This document shows, in pieces, positions 42,801 through 50,523 of a stretch of DNA of 64,000 bases. The DNA lies in contig JAQBXN010000002.1 of the NCBI GenBank assembly GCA_027625095.1, forward strand, positions 62,001 through 126,000, read 5' to 3'. The stretch's first letter is position 1, and each line of letters begins with the position of its first letter. Both the position numbers and the translations under genes were made by a program. A model generated the notes under the pieces. It made no database searches. It saw only the letters and a program-made list of their open reading frames with translations, and had not been told where the DNA came from. Source of the DNA: Planctomycetota bacterium (GTDB taxonomy: Bacteria; Planctomycetota; PUPC01; JACPCR01).

Positions 42801-45800
42801 TTCCACTGATGTGTTCCAAGGAGCTTGCCGGAAGCGGAGTCAATGACGTCGAATTGCAGTGGCTCGTTGCGTGAGGAGGATGAGGCTACCAGCAGATGAC
42901 TGCCGGCTTGCAGAGCCCGGATGAGAATCGTATCCGGCCGGTTGTTGGGGCCCAGTTCGTATTCTCCGAGCGGATTTTTCGACTTTAGATCGATAACCGA
43001 CAACTTTTGCCCGGTCGCTTCATAGAGCACGTCTCCTTCGATGAGGCCCATCGAAGGACGGGTAAGTTTGTAGTTCGGATCAAGGATGTTGTAGACGACG
43101 AATTCAACCTTATTTGGATTCCGGAGTTCCTTCTTCACCTGCAGCCAGGGGCCATCGGATTTGAATTCCTTGACCTGCCATTTTTCATACTTGTCGTCAT
43201 TGAAGGCGTCGTCGACTGGCTGGCCATCGAGCTGGAAGCGATTAACGGGCCACGATTGTTGCGACGCTACCGCGCAAAGGCCCTGGTGGAACGAAAGGTG
43301 ATATGCCCAGGAATTTTGCTTCGCCGGAAATGGCAGTGTTGAAATGAACTCGCCGTCTGCATCCCGCAGGGTCATCATCCAAGCCGTAAGGTGATGAAGC
43401 TGCCCGAAGATGTAGACCCGATCACCATCGCAACGAATGACGCGAGTCTCAGGGTGATGGCCGGTATTGTTGGATGTGGACGGATCCAGCCGGTCATGCA
43501 TGAGGCGGAACTGCTCAGCCCCCCTCTGCCATCTCAATTTTCCATTCCGCAAATCGAGGGCGCCGATGCGGCTGGAGCGAACGGACATATCTACAAATAC
43601 GAAGCTGTTTCCACCTGCGCCATGCACCTCTGCGTTGAACGGCAATCGCACGTCCCACCGCGTCTGGCCGGATTTGCCGTCTACCGCAATCACCCTTCTC
43701 TCATAAACAAGGAGCATGGCCCCCGGCAGCCATCTCAACTGAAAGTCGAGTGGAACAGACTTTGACCAGTAAAGTGTGCCCCTGGCCGCTCGCTGCAGGC
43801 ATTCCAGCCGTCCCTCCGAATAAACGAACAGGCGATCCTGAAGCCCGCTCCCGGCCGGTGGCGACCACATGAGCGGATGCTGTGCCTCGTGATGCCATCC
43901 AATCTGCAAAGGAGGTTGCAGAGGAACAGGCCGAACCTGCTGCGGAGTGTTTGGTTGAGAGTGAGAATCGCGAAGTGCCAGAATGGCTGGAGCAAGTTTG
44001 CCTTCCTTGGAAGTTTTGTGGGTGAGAGTTGCAGTGCGTGGTGAAATGCCTTCAGGCCAGGGCATGGAGGAAACAGTGCGGCCGGAGTCGACGTCTACAT
44101 GTAAGAGCGCAGAGGCTGTGGTGAGGGGAATCGCAGGATGGGCGTCCCGCCCGTCTTCTTTTCGTGGGCCTCCGGCCCCCTCGGTGACGGGTGGGACGCC
44201 CACCCTGCGATTTGCGCTTTCGATAACTTCCACTTGCTCATCAAAACTGCGCGACCATATCGCCTGGCCTTGCGCACTAATCAAAGACAGTTCAAGCTCG
44301 CCCTGAAGAATGAATCTTCCCTCACCTACTGGAATTACCCGATCCGAATCCAGCTCATGCTGTTCCCAGACCACCTTGCCGGACTGTGCGTCCAGAGCCA
44401 GCAATACGCGGCTGTCCCTTGGCGCGAACAATACGGTTTCTCCACTCACGATGGGAGCCGTTCGGCGTCGGCCGATGAAATACCCGGTTGCCCGATCCAG
44501 CCGCTTGGGCCTTTCGTAATGGGTGATCCATTCGACCAGGCCATCACGGGCATCAAGCTTGGCAAGGATACCCATGTTGGTCTGGCAATAGACAGACCCG
44601 CCGTTCACCTTTACCGGATCCCCAAATTGCACCAGGTCGCACCGCAGCCCACGATTTCCCCAGCGTCCGAACTCAAGCTGGGCTTCCTGATACAACTTCT
44701 GCTCTCCGAGCGGGCGGGCCCAAAGCAGCCGGCCGTCGTCGGCGTCGTGGCAAATCAACAGTACCGGAGCACTTTCTTTTTCTGTCTCGATGGCCAGCCC
44801 ATAGACCCTGCCGTCCAGCGCTACCGGATCGTTAATCGGCTGCCACTTCCTTTGCTGCCACTCCTCTATCCGGCTGGTAGACCAAATCAAATCGCCGCTC
44901 TGCTGATCGAAAGCTGCCAGTGAAGTCGGCACCCCGGTGTCTTTCTGGATGCCCCACCGAGTATAAATCCGCCCGCGGTACAGACTGGGCTCGAAACTGT
45001 TCGGAACAATAAGGTTTCCGAGATAGTGCTCTGGCCGACGCCCCGGATGCGCGATCATCTTGTTGCCGGTTTTCACCCAGGCCGGCTTTGGGGAGTCGCC
45101 CTCATACCATGCCAAAAGTGACGGCCCGCAGACCAGTGTGCCCGATGCGAAGGAATGAATTTCGCCCTCAGCCGGAGGAAAACGATCAAGCATGTCCTGC
45201 CCAAGGATTTCATACAGCGGATGACTCCACGCATTGGTCGGCGGTTTTTCAAGGGTGATGATGAGGGTTGGAAGCTGGTTACTGGCTGCTGGTTGCTGGT
45301 TGCTGGCTGGCCGGGCTGCCAGCCGTTTCCGAATTTCTTCGGAGGACAATTCTTCGCCGAGCCACGGATACCGGGCATCCTTTGCCGATCTGTCGAGCTC
45401 TCTTTGCAGTTCAGCCTCGCCGCCCGGCAGGTTCGCCAGGCACATCCACAGGCCTGACCGGGCTTTGGCCTCCAGCGTCTTCTTCTCCGAAGTCTGAGGA
45501 ACCAGCACATCGAGTAAAGGATGATGAATTACTTCGAGAAACGATCTGAACGCATCTCCGTAATGGCCTTTCGTCAGCTTCATTTCACCGTATCGCAACA
45601 GCGCTTCATTGCCTGCCAGGCAAAGCGGGAAACGGCGATAGATGGCAAACAGTTTCTGGCTCTGGACCGGCGGCTCGATCGTTTCGAGCTCGAAACGGGC
45701 CTCTTCTTCCTGCGTGGCCGCAAACTGTTTCTTCGTCTCCGCGTCCTGCGCGTTCATGGTGGTTCCGATGCGCGACCACATGGAGGAGTGTTTCTCCCCG

Positions 45801-46732
45801 TGTGCAATGATCTGAAATGCAATTTTTTCATCCGACAAAAACGGCAGCAGCTTTGCCGCATTGTGGGCGCCGCCAGCTTCCGCATCGCTCAGGGCCTGTT
45901 TAACCTCGGCGGCCAGATAGAGCTCAGGTGACTGCACCTCGTCCTTCTCTTCGCCGGGCATGGTCATCTGCCGAAACCGATTTTCCTCGTTCTGCACCCA
46001 ACCGTCGCGCCCGTTGAACTCTTCAATGTCTTCGAGAAGGGCCATGGCCTCCTTGAGTCTGCCCTTTGTTCGCAGGATCGTCATGCGCGCCTGCATTGCA
46101 CGCAGGACGGTATCTTCGTAGACCGGCACGAGCCCATTACGATAAAGTGCCAGAATTCGTGAGGACGCGTATTCCACCCATTCCTCTCCATCTTCCACAT
46201 GAAAAGCATTCTCCGCGGGTGTCAGCTCGAGGATGCGACGCAGCCCGGTCAGGACCATATTTACATCGCCGGGCTCGGCATCATCGACTATCTTTTTCAG
46301 GTACAGATTCGCGCTCGCGATGAATCCCTGCTGGTGTAGATCGTCACAAATACGCCAGAGGCCGCTTATACGCTTGGCCTGATCCACATCCGGGAATTTC
46401 ACAAGCATCCGCTCGAACAGCGTGATCATTCGCATCCGAAACCACCGCTCGCCCTCCTGGCCGCGCATGCGGCTGGTCTTCATTTCCTCTCGCCAGCGCT
46501 GCTCGTTATGTCGGGCTGTCTGATCCCAATCCTCCTTCCATTCGATCTGGAGGTCTTTGGTTTCAGGCCACTTTTCGTCCGTAGTTTTGTACGGGCCAAA
46601 TGCGTGGAGAGATGTGCAGGCGAGGAGGAATGCGAAAGTGAAGGCGAAGATTCTCTGGAGTAGAGTAATTTGTCGGCGCTTTCTCTCTTTTTGGATGTCA
46701 GGGCTGGGAAAACGAAAGCGGTAACAAGTCAC
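39839..46732 (-). CDS. Giant secreted PQQ-propeller / CBM9-like multidomain protein
   Basis: About 2297 residues from the GTG at 46732, chosen because GGAG stands five bases before it and because further upstream the frame crosses dispersed GC-rich repeats. A signal peptide lies at about 24-45 (QRIFAFTFAFLLACTSLHAFG). Then come TPR-like helices (50-500), a PQQ/quinoprotein-like beta-propeller (about 520-1330, with IYTRWGIQKDTGVPTSLAAF and LDARDGLVEWI), a CBM9-like domain (about 1370-1550, VDGHLDEW) and two paralogous beta-sandwich modules (LGPLPAKGAWHTLTV; MGPLPKAGEWHELRI) near 1690 and 1880. The end has GADDGFKTWLNGK, PA14-like. A palindromic element lies in the propeller. The role may be surface glycan binding. 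Confidence 0.7.
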   Translation of the reverse strand: MTCYRFRFPSPDIQKERKRRQITLLQRIFAFTFAFLLACTSLHAFGPYKTTDEKWPETKDLQIEWKEDWDQTARHNEQRWREEMKTSRMRGQEGERWFRMRMITLFERMLVKFPDVDQAKRISGLWRICDDLHQQGFIASANLYLKKIVDDAEPGDVNMVLTGLRRILELTPAENAFHVEDGEEWVEYASSRILALYRNGLVPVYEDTVLRAMQARMTILRTKGRLKEAMALLEDIEEFNGRDGWVQNEENRFRQMTMPGEEKDEVQSPELYLAAEVKQALSDAEAGGAHNAAKLLPFLSDEKIAFQIIAHGEKHSSMWSRIGTTMNAQDAETKKQFAATQEEEARFELETIEPPVQSQKLFAIYRRFPLCLAGNEALLRYGEMKLTKGHYGDAFRSFLEVIHHPLLDVLVPQTSEKKTLEAKARSGLWMCLANLPGGEAELQRELDRSAKDARYPWLGEELSSEEIRKRLAARPASNQQPAASNQLPTLIITLEKPPTNAWSHPLYEILGQDMLDRFPPAEGEIHSFASGTLVCGPSLLAWYEGDSPKPAWVKTGNKMIAHPGRRPEHYLGNLIVPNSFEPSLYRGRIYTRWGIQKDTGVPTSLAAFDQQSGDLIWSTSRIEEWQQRKWQPINDPVALDGRVYGLAIETEKESAPVLLICHDADDGRLLWARPLGEQKLYQEAQLEFGRWGNRGLRCDLVQFGDPVKVNGGSVYCQTNMGILAKLDARDGLVEWITHYERPKRLDRATGYFIGRRRTAPIVSGETVLFAPRDSRVLLALDAQSGKVVWEQHELDSDRVIPVGEGRFILQGELELSLISAQGQAIWSRSFDEQVEVIESANRRVGVPPVTEGAGGPRKEDGRDAHPAIPLTTASALLHVDVDSGRTVSSMPWPEGISPRTATLTHKTSKEGKLAPAILALRDSHSQPNTPQQVRPVPLQPPLQIGWHHEAQHPLMWSPPAGSGLQDRLFVYSEGRLECLQRAARGTLYWSKSVPLDFQLRWLPGAMLLVYERRVIAVDGKSGQTRWDVRLPFNAEVHGAGGNSFVFVDMSVRSSRIGALDLRNGKLRWQRGAEQFRLMHDRLDPSTSNNTGHHPETRVIRCDGDRVYIFGQLHHLTAWMMTLRDADGEFISTLPFPAKQNSWAYHLSFHQGLCAVASQQSWPVNRFQLDGQPVDDAFNDDKYEKWQVKEFKSDGPWLQVKKELRNPNKVEFVVYNILDPNYKLTRPSMGLIEGDVLYEATGQKLSVIDLKSKNPLGEYELGPNNRPDTILIRALQAGSHLLVASSSSRNEPLQFDVIDSASGKLLGTHQWKDPFQQLFQYTNTHRFEGDWREQQIALADDAIFVADENGINAWVSETVVDEPPAQTTPIVYQRNMEFEVDGHLDEWKPIEPATLKDGRGGEATFRMTHEGDWMHLSLRTPDSTPKQHIGSGRSGGGDWLEFAYGQFNDNDFHWGFGLDARGRQIVDSFRSKPLPEGSLVGLRYDFIDQVYNYELRLPAFPRNRGWNDWRKLGISFIVWDDSGDGYSRRRFTFGSGLVGNEVEPQKHARAYMHSLTKEGEEAAFEIAYEFPESSFWWDFVEGMFDVRHDSLGLPLEQQFLEFIARHPNGIWTERALEHIARQRPELDAKARAEILKLAADRGVPEYIRSNFDQQMQSRMEQSVYFEDEKNQLRDLTISFNDRIHEHEWKWANWGQTRHGGGDILGPLPAKGAWHTLTVSMLRLGMHQSPIYGIGFQHHGRGPVYWDQTNFIRPEMKHTFIDETIPDARREGDWTEVGTPVMSGKKAFTNQVDGRPNKLHRLMHPIIEHIVPPVNVPYISQWVFIDPDKPPKAVSIALHNGTEWNFRALWGDMYQHPRPAARHVADHYLGPRIHWGHGWNSSNDTGAQQGRYMGPLPKAGEWHELRIPITWTPYPGRAIEGIRFENLRGQCYWDRTAIVANGKEVVIVEDDTPAGRVSRDWVWVEAPVKSGKRAHFGNQSNTFETYGEYGANVVSELDHKIYQHISHDPLKLAHALIKHLPALQESDLAKAFFDQSIQFIEGSLLDKPGVRVELSRKLIEAKAWPNLERCARLLGFQTTAYRDAGIEDAHEKVEKLIAELDLPLEARHLYRRKYAGLPQHFVRDWQIIGMYPNQKCEAYDKAYEPETDGYKPNVEYTLGTAQLKWQLYESPTDLVDLMKAFKTDNDFMMAYSVCWLFFPKAMRIRLELGADDGFKTWLNGKPFVRWHRHWSANPRDVTWDYNVPSGWSEFMIKLGNAGLDWGFYIQFVDAEGFGPPEGFEVRSTPPPGWQGREQRVVKE
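44129..44212. repeat. Palindromic element inserted in frame in a coding sequence
   Basis: Two 27-base arms (44129-44155 and 44186-44212), complementary at 25 positions, enclose a 30-base loop that has its own GGGCC-TCC-GGCCC hairpin. The arms start AATCGCAGG and end GACGGGCGGG/CACCC-type G-rich words. On the minus strand it is translated as VGVPPVTEGAGGPRKEDGRD followed by AHPAI. Peptides with GVPPV...GRDAHP are known, from memory, from repeat elements in PVC and allied genomes. Confidence 0.75.
45275..45310. repeat. Heptamer array inside the giant gene
   Basis: Five tandem seven-base units CTGGTTA, CTGGCTG, CTGGTTG, CTGGTTG and CTGGCTG. On the coding strand they give a seven-residue period (ASNQQPA then ASNQLPT) at about residues 474-486. 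Because 7 x 3 is 21, the frame survives any multiple of three units. The unit length matches the arrays in the junctions of the moxR operon. Confidence 0.7.
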
Positions 46733-46764
46733 TGCACTCCAAAGGGGTGGGTGGTCCAATGCGA

Positions 46765-47058
46765 CTTGCCCACGACGGGGCTGCACAATCTCAATTCCTG
46801 CCACGGCGGGGCCTGTCCCCGTCGCGCACTGATTGTTTGCTGGAAAAGAAGAATGCTGAAATCCGCCACGGCGAGGCCTGCCCCCATCGAGCGATGAATC
46901 CAATCTAAAACGCATTCCTGATGGCTCCGATGTCATAAGCACCAAACGTTCCTGCGCAGAAAGCAAGCTGCAGCACCAGCCGCATAGCATGTGCATAAGC
47001 AATATTGTTCATATATGCCAACGCGACATCAGACGGTGGGCAGGCCCCGTCGTGGCAG
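46765..47058. repeat. Dispersed GC-rich palindromic repeats, four copies, one inverted
   Basis: A word close to GCCACGGCGGGGCCTG occurs at 46769-46782 (partial), 46800-46829 and 46866-46893, and in reverse orientation at 47029-47057 (read on the minus strand as TGCCACGACGGGGCCTGCCC). Each can fold as CGGCGGGG-CCTGT-CCCCGTCG. They fill the region before the giant gene, and the frame extending upstream of its GTG start runs through them. Confidence 0.6.
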
Positions 47059-47200
47059 AGAATGGAATTCAATAGCTTTGTTCAATAGTTCCAGGCCTTG
47101 GGAGTGAACTCCGGACTCTATCATCCTCTCTCATTAATTGGGAATGCCCACTCCCATGACACGGATGAATCAGGTAGACGATAACTTCTCATAAATATCT

Positions 47201-47229
47201 TTGCTTAAACCATTCCTCGCTGCTAATGT
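47201..47229 (+). promoter_or_regulatory. Sigma-70-like promoter of the moxR operon
   Basis: TTGCTT (47201-47206) and TAATGT (47224-47229) are 17 bases apart. The moxR start is 107 bases downstream and the leader holds a GCGGGT-CTC-ACCCGC hairpin (47296-47310) before the RBS. Located by eye only; the match is moderate. Confidence 0.45.
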
Positions 47230-47335
47230 ATGCGCTCGTACATGCAAAAGGCAACTGAGGACAAGCATGTCAGCGGATTAAATTCACATTTTGAGGCGGG
47301 TCTCACCCGCAGTCGTCACACCCAAGGAGTGCATC

Positions 47336-48403
47336 ATGGCAGAAAGTGATCAAGGCCCACAAGGGGAGATGGATGATGCGGAAGCTGTAAAAAAACTTGG
47401 CGAAGCGCATAACAAAATCCTGAATGAACTTGGCAAGGTCATTGTCGGGCAGGAGCGGGTCATAGAGGAAATGATGATCTGTGTCTTTGCAAAAGGTCAC
47501 GCGCTGCTGGTCGGTGTGCCCGGTCTTGCGAAGACGCTGCTGGTGAGTTCGCTCGCCGAGACGATGTCGCTTTCGTTCAAGCGCATTCAGTTTACGCCTG
47601 ACCTTATGCCTTCTGATATTACCGGTACTGAGATTCTGCAGGACGATCCAGATACGCATGAACGCATGTTCAAGTTCGTCAAGGGCCCGGTTTTCGCCAA
47701 CATCATTCTTGCCGACGAAATCAACCGCACACCGCCCAAGACTCAGGCTGCGCTCCTCGAAGCCATGCAGGAAAAGAAGATTTCCATGTCCGGCATCGAT
47801 TACCTGCTCGACGAGCCGTTCTTCGTCCTGGCGACGCAAAACCCAATCGAACAGGAAGGAACATACCCTTTGCCCGAAGCCCAGCTCGACCGCTTCCTCT
47901 TCCACATTAATGTTGTCTATCCAAGCTGGGATGAAGAAATCGAGATCATGAAAAGCGTCACCGGTCCTACCCAGCCGGCGCTTGGGCATGTCCTCAGCGG
48001 TGCGGACATCCTTCAGTTCCAGTCGCTCGTGCGCCGCACCCCGGTTGCCGACCACGTCTTCCATTACGCGGGCATGCTGGTGCGTTCGACTCGGCCCAAC
48101 GAGAGGGAAGCTCCTGAATTTGTGAAAGACTGGCTTTCTTATGGTGCTGGCCCGCGTGCCAGCCTGGCCTTGATCCTGGCCGGAAAGGCGCGGGCTCTCC
48201 TGCGTGGTCGTTACCACGTCTCCACGGAAGACATCCAGGCCGTGGCCCCGGCAGTGCTGCGTCACCGCATCATTCCAAACTTTGCTGCGCAGTCCGAAGG
48301 CCTGGCCAGCGACGACATCGTCCAAAAACTCATCGACACCATCCCCTCAGACGAACGGCTCTACGATGGACAATCAGCCCAGGCAGCATCTAAGGTATCT
48401 TGA
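47336..48403 (+). CDS. MoxR-family AAA+ ATPase
   Basis: A 355-residue AAA+ protein. The ATG at 47336 follows AAGGAG by seven bases; the frame upstream is not used. Walker A is GVPGLAKT (residues 60-67), Walker B is IILADEINR, sensor 1 is ATQNPIEQEGTYPLPEAQLDR and the C-terminal lid follows. MoxR ATPases help assemble or mature protein complexes with VWA-domain partners, and here four downstream genes encode DUF58 and VWA proteins. It overlaps the DUF58 gene by 38 bases. Confidence 0.92.
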   Translation: MAESDQGPQGEMDDAEAVKKLGEAHNKILNELGKVIVGQERVIEEMMICVFAKGHALLVGVPGLAKTLLVSSLAETMSLSFKRIQFTPDLMPSDITGTEILQDDPDTHERMFKFVKGPVFANIILADEINRTPPKTQAALLEAMQEKKISMSGIDYLLDEPFFVLATQNPIEQEGTYPLPEAQLDRFLFHINVVYPSWDEEIEIMKSVTGPTQPALGHVLSGADILQFQSLVRRTPVADHVFHYAGMLVRSTRPNEREAPEFVKDWLSYGAGPRASLALILAGKARALLRGRYHVSTEDIQAVAPAVLRHRIIPNFAAQSEGLASDDIVQKLIDTIPSDERLYDGQSAQAASKVS

Positions 48404-49277
48404 CCCGGCGACGCTGCAAAAAATCGGTTCGCTTGAGCTGGTTGCGAGGGAGGTAGTCGAGGGCGTTCGAGTGGGAATGCACAAGAGCCCACTCCGCGGC
48501 CTGAGTACCGAATTCAGCCAGCACCGGCCCTACGTGCCCGGAGACGGTATCCGCCATATCGACTGGCGGGTCTACGGCCGCACCAGCCGCTACTACATCA
48601 AGCTTTTCGAAGCAGAGACCAACTTCACCGCAAATCTCCTCCTCGATGCGAGTTCATCGATGAGTTATGCGTCGGGCGCTATCAGCAAGCTCGAATACGC
48701 CAAATACATGGCCGCCAGCCTTGCCCACCTCATTGTCAAGCAGCGTGACCAGGTCGGGCTCGCCGTCTTTGATTCTGAGCTCCGCCATTACATCGAGCCC
48801 AAGAGCACGATGAGTGTCATCCGTACCATCGCCGAATCTCTCGAAGATGTGGGCCACGAGCCCAAGACGAACGTCTACACCATCCTCGACGAATTCGCCC
48901 GGCGAATGTCCCGTCGCGGTTTCGTCATTCTTTTCTCCGATCTGCTCGACGATCTGAACGGTTTTATCAAAGGCCTCAACCACCTCCGTTTCCGTGGTCA
49001 CAACGTCGTCGTATTCCACGTGCTCGACCCTTATGAACTGACATTCCCATTTGACGGTGTGTACAAATTCAATGGACTCGAACTGGACGGCGATGTCGTT
49101 ACCCAGCCGAAGAGAGTCCGTGCTGCCTACTTGCGCGAATTAGAGAAATTCCTCGCATCCGCCCGGCGCGCCTGTGAGAAGGCCCACGTGGATTACATCC
49201 TGGTAGATACCAGCAAACCGCTAGAGACAGCCTTGATTAGCTTCCTGGTCGGCAGGATTCAGCGCAGGAAAAAGTAA
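48366..49277 (+). CDS. DUF58 / VWA-like protein
   Basis: A 303-residue soluble protein of the DUF58 family. It has the hallmark GLSTEFSQHRPYVPGDGIRH followed by IDWRVYGR and LFEAETNF, then a VWA-type half with the DASSSM MIDAS-like motif and LFSDLLDD. DUF58 proteins pair with MoxR ATPases and VWA membrane proteins. The ATG lies inside the end of moxR (38-base overlap), so the two are translated together. Confidence 0.88.
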   Translation: MDNQPRQHLRYLDPATLQKIGSLELVAREVVEGVRVGMHKSPLRGLSTEFSQHRPYVPGDGIRHIDWRVYGRTSRYYIKLFEAETNFTANLLLDASSSMSYASGAISKLEYAKYMAASLAHLIVKQRDQVGLAVFDSELRHYIEPKSTMSVIRTIAESLEDVGHEPKTNVYTILDEFARRMSRRGFVILFSDLLDDLNGFIKGLNHLRFRGHNVVVFHVLDPYELTFPFDGVYKFNGLELDGDVVTQPKRVRAAYLRELEKFLASARRACEKAHVDYILVDTSKPLETALISFLVGRIQRRKK

Positions 49278-49282
49278 TAAAT

Positions 49283-49406
49283 AATGAGTCATAAGTAATG
49301 AGTAATTCAGAGATTCTCCCAACTCGTTCGAGACGAGCGAATCGGAGCCGGAGCGCTGCAGCACATTGGTGCTGTGGGTGCCTTTACTCATTACTCATTA
49401 CTCATC
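49283..49406. repeat. Mirrored heptamer element at the DUF58 / secreted-protein junction
   Basis: The left arm is AATGAGT, CATAAGT, AATGAGT, AATTCAG (49283-49310). The right arm is ACTCATT, ACTCATT, ACTCATC (49386-49406). Both have period seven, and the two arms are near reverse complements. The core has CTCGT-TCGAG-ACGAG. The ATG of the next gene lies inside the left arm and its signal peptide is translated from the right arm. Confidence 0.75.
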
Positions 49407-50458
49407 ACGCCTTCGCCTCCCCAGGCATCGTCCAGACGCTCGATACCCGCCACTCCGGCAACCTCCGCCTCACCGACCAGCATATCCAAGTCGATAACAA
49501 GACCGTCGCCTGGAGTTCCGCGCTCTACGTTCTCCTTAATATCGATCGGCAGCCCGCCAACGCGGACGAAGTCATCTGGCTGAAGAACGGCGAACGCTGG
49601 CACGTCAACCTCCTCGGCATGACATCGCAAGGGCTCAACGTCCGCTCCCGCATCATTGGCAAGCGAACGCTCAGCCTTGACCTCATCCACCGCATCGACT
49701 TTCTGCCCAATGTAAGTATCCGGCAGCCGGAAGAAGCGACTCTTTACCGGCCGGACGCCGAAGCCATCCCCGGCAACCTCCTCTGGATCGACCGCACCCA
49801 TCTCGCCATCGATTCCACACTCGGCGTTGCCAAGACCCTCCGAACAGAGGTGTCTTCGTATGTATTTGCTCTTTTGAATGCTACGCCTCCGGCAAGCATT
49901 TCCCACATCGGCCTGATAGATGGCAGTGTCTTCGCAGGCGCTCTGAAATTCGGTAACGAGGGCGTCGCTCTCAACCACGGTGTTCTCGGAGAGCTTATCG
50001 TCCCGTTCGGGGCCATCCGCTCAATCAAACCAGCCAGCACCAACATCCAGTTCCTTACTGACATCCAACCTGATCAAACCGATTCCACCTCTCCTCTCAA
50101 CACCCCCATGGATCCGGCAGCGCCGGTCTGGAGTAACGGCTCCACCACCCCCATCACCCAGCACTTCAACCACCTTCCAATCCCTGCTGGGACTACTATT
50201 CATTATCCCCTTCCGTCCAACAAGAATCTCAGGTTTCGAGCCCACCTTACCCCCGATCCACAGAGTCAGGGTGACACTCATCTCATAGTTGCTGTCGACT
50301 CAAAAGTCATCCTCAACAAAACTATCCGAACTCAGGAAGAGCCATTAGTCCTGGATATCCCCAAGGGAAACCAAATCTCCCTGCAAGCAACCTTCGGTGA
50401 GCATCTCCGTTTCCCGTCCTCCATCACCATCGCGGATCCGATCCTCATCGTTCAATAA
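49298..50458 (+). CDS. Secreted protein with NPCBM-like C-terminus (putative)
   Basis: A 386-residue protein. The start is ATG 49298, itself inside the heptamer arm; no other start is available before the signal peptide. The h-region WCCGCLYSLLITHHAFAS is translated partly from the right repeat arm. The mature part (TLDTRHSGNLRLTDQHIQVD, LPIPAGTTIHYPLP) is beta-rich, and the last 120 residues resemble NPCBM/NEW2-type binding domains, but only loosely. No catalytic motif was seen. It stands 20 bases after the DUF58 gene and 65 before the BatA-like gene, in one operon. Confidence 0.6.
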   Translation: MSNSEILPTRSRRANRSRSAAAHWCCGCLYSLLITHHAFASPGIVQTLDTRHSGNLRLTDQHIQVDNKTVAWSSALYVLLNIDRQPANADEVIWLKNGERWHVNLLGMTSQGLNVRSRIIGKRTLSLDLIHRIDFLPNVSIRQPEEATLYRPDAEAIPGNLLWIDRTHLAIDSTLGVAKTLRTEVSSYVFALLNATPPASISHIGLIDGSVFAGALKFGNEGVALNHGVLGELIVPFGAIRSIKPASTNIQFLTDIQPDQTDSTSPLNTPMDPAAPVWSNGSTTPITQHFNHLPIPAGTTIHYPLPSNKNLRFRAHLTPDPQSQGDTHLIVAVDSKVILNKTIRTQEEPLVLDIPKGNQISLQATFGEHLRFPSSITIADPILIVQ

Positions 50459-50477
50459 CGAATCTGTAGATCCCGTT

Positions 50478-50520
50478 CCTCCATCCTTCCATCCCATCCA
50501 TTAACCATTAACCTTCTGCC
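50478..50520. repeat. Half heptamer element before the BatA-like gene
   Basis: Units ATTAACC, ATTAACC, TTCTGCC (50500-50520) preceded by CCATCC-type words of period seven from about 50478. Only one pyrimidine-rich arm is present. It fills most of the 65-base gap between the two genes. Confidence 0.5.
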
Positions 50521-50523
50521 CCG

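Noticed and set aside
46733..47002. The first 90 codons of the giant open frame
   Set aside because: They run through the dispersed GC-rich repeats; the GTG at 46732 with GGAG and a signal peptide after it is the better start.
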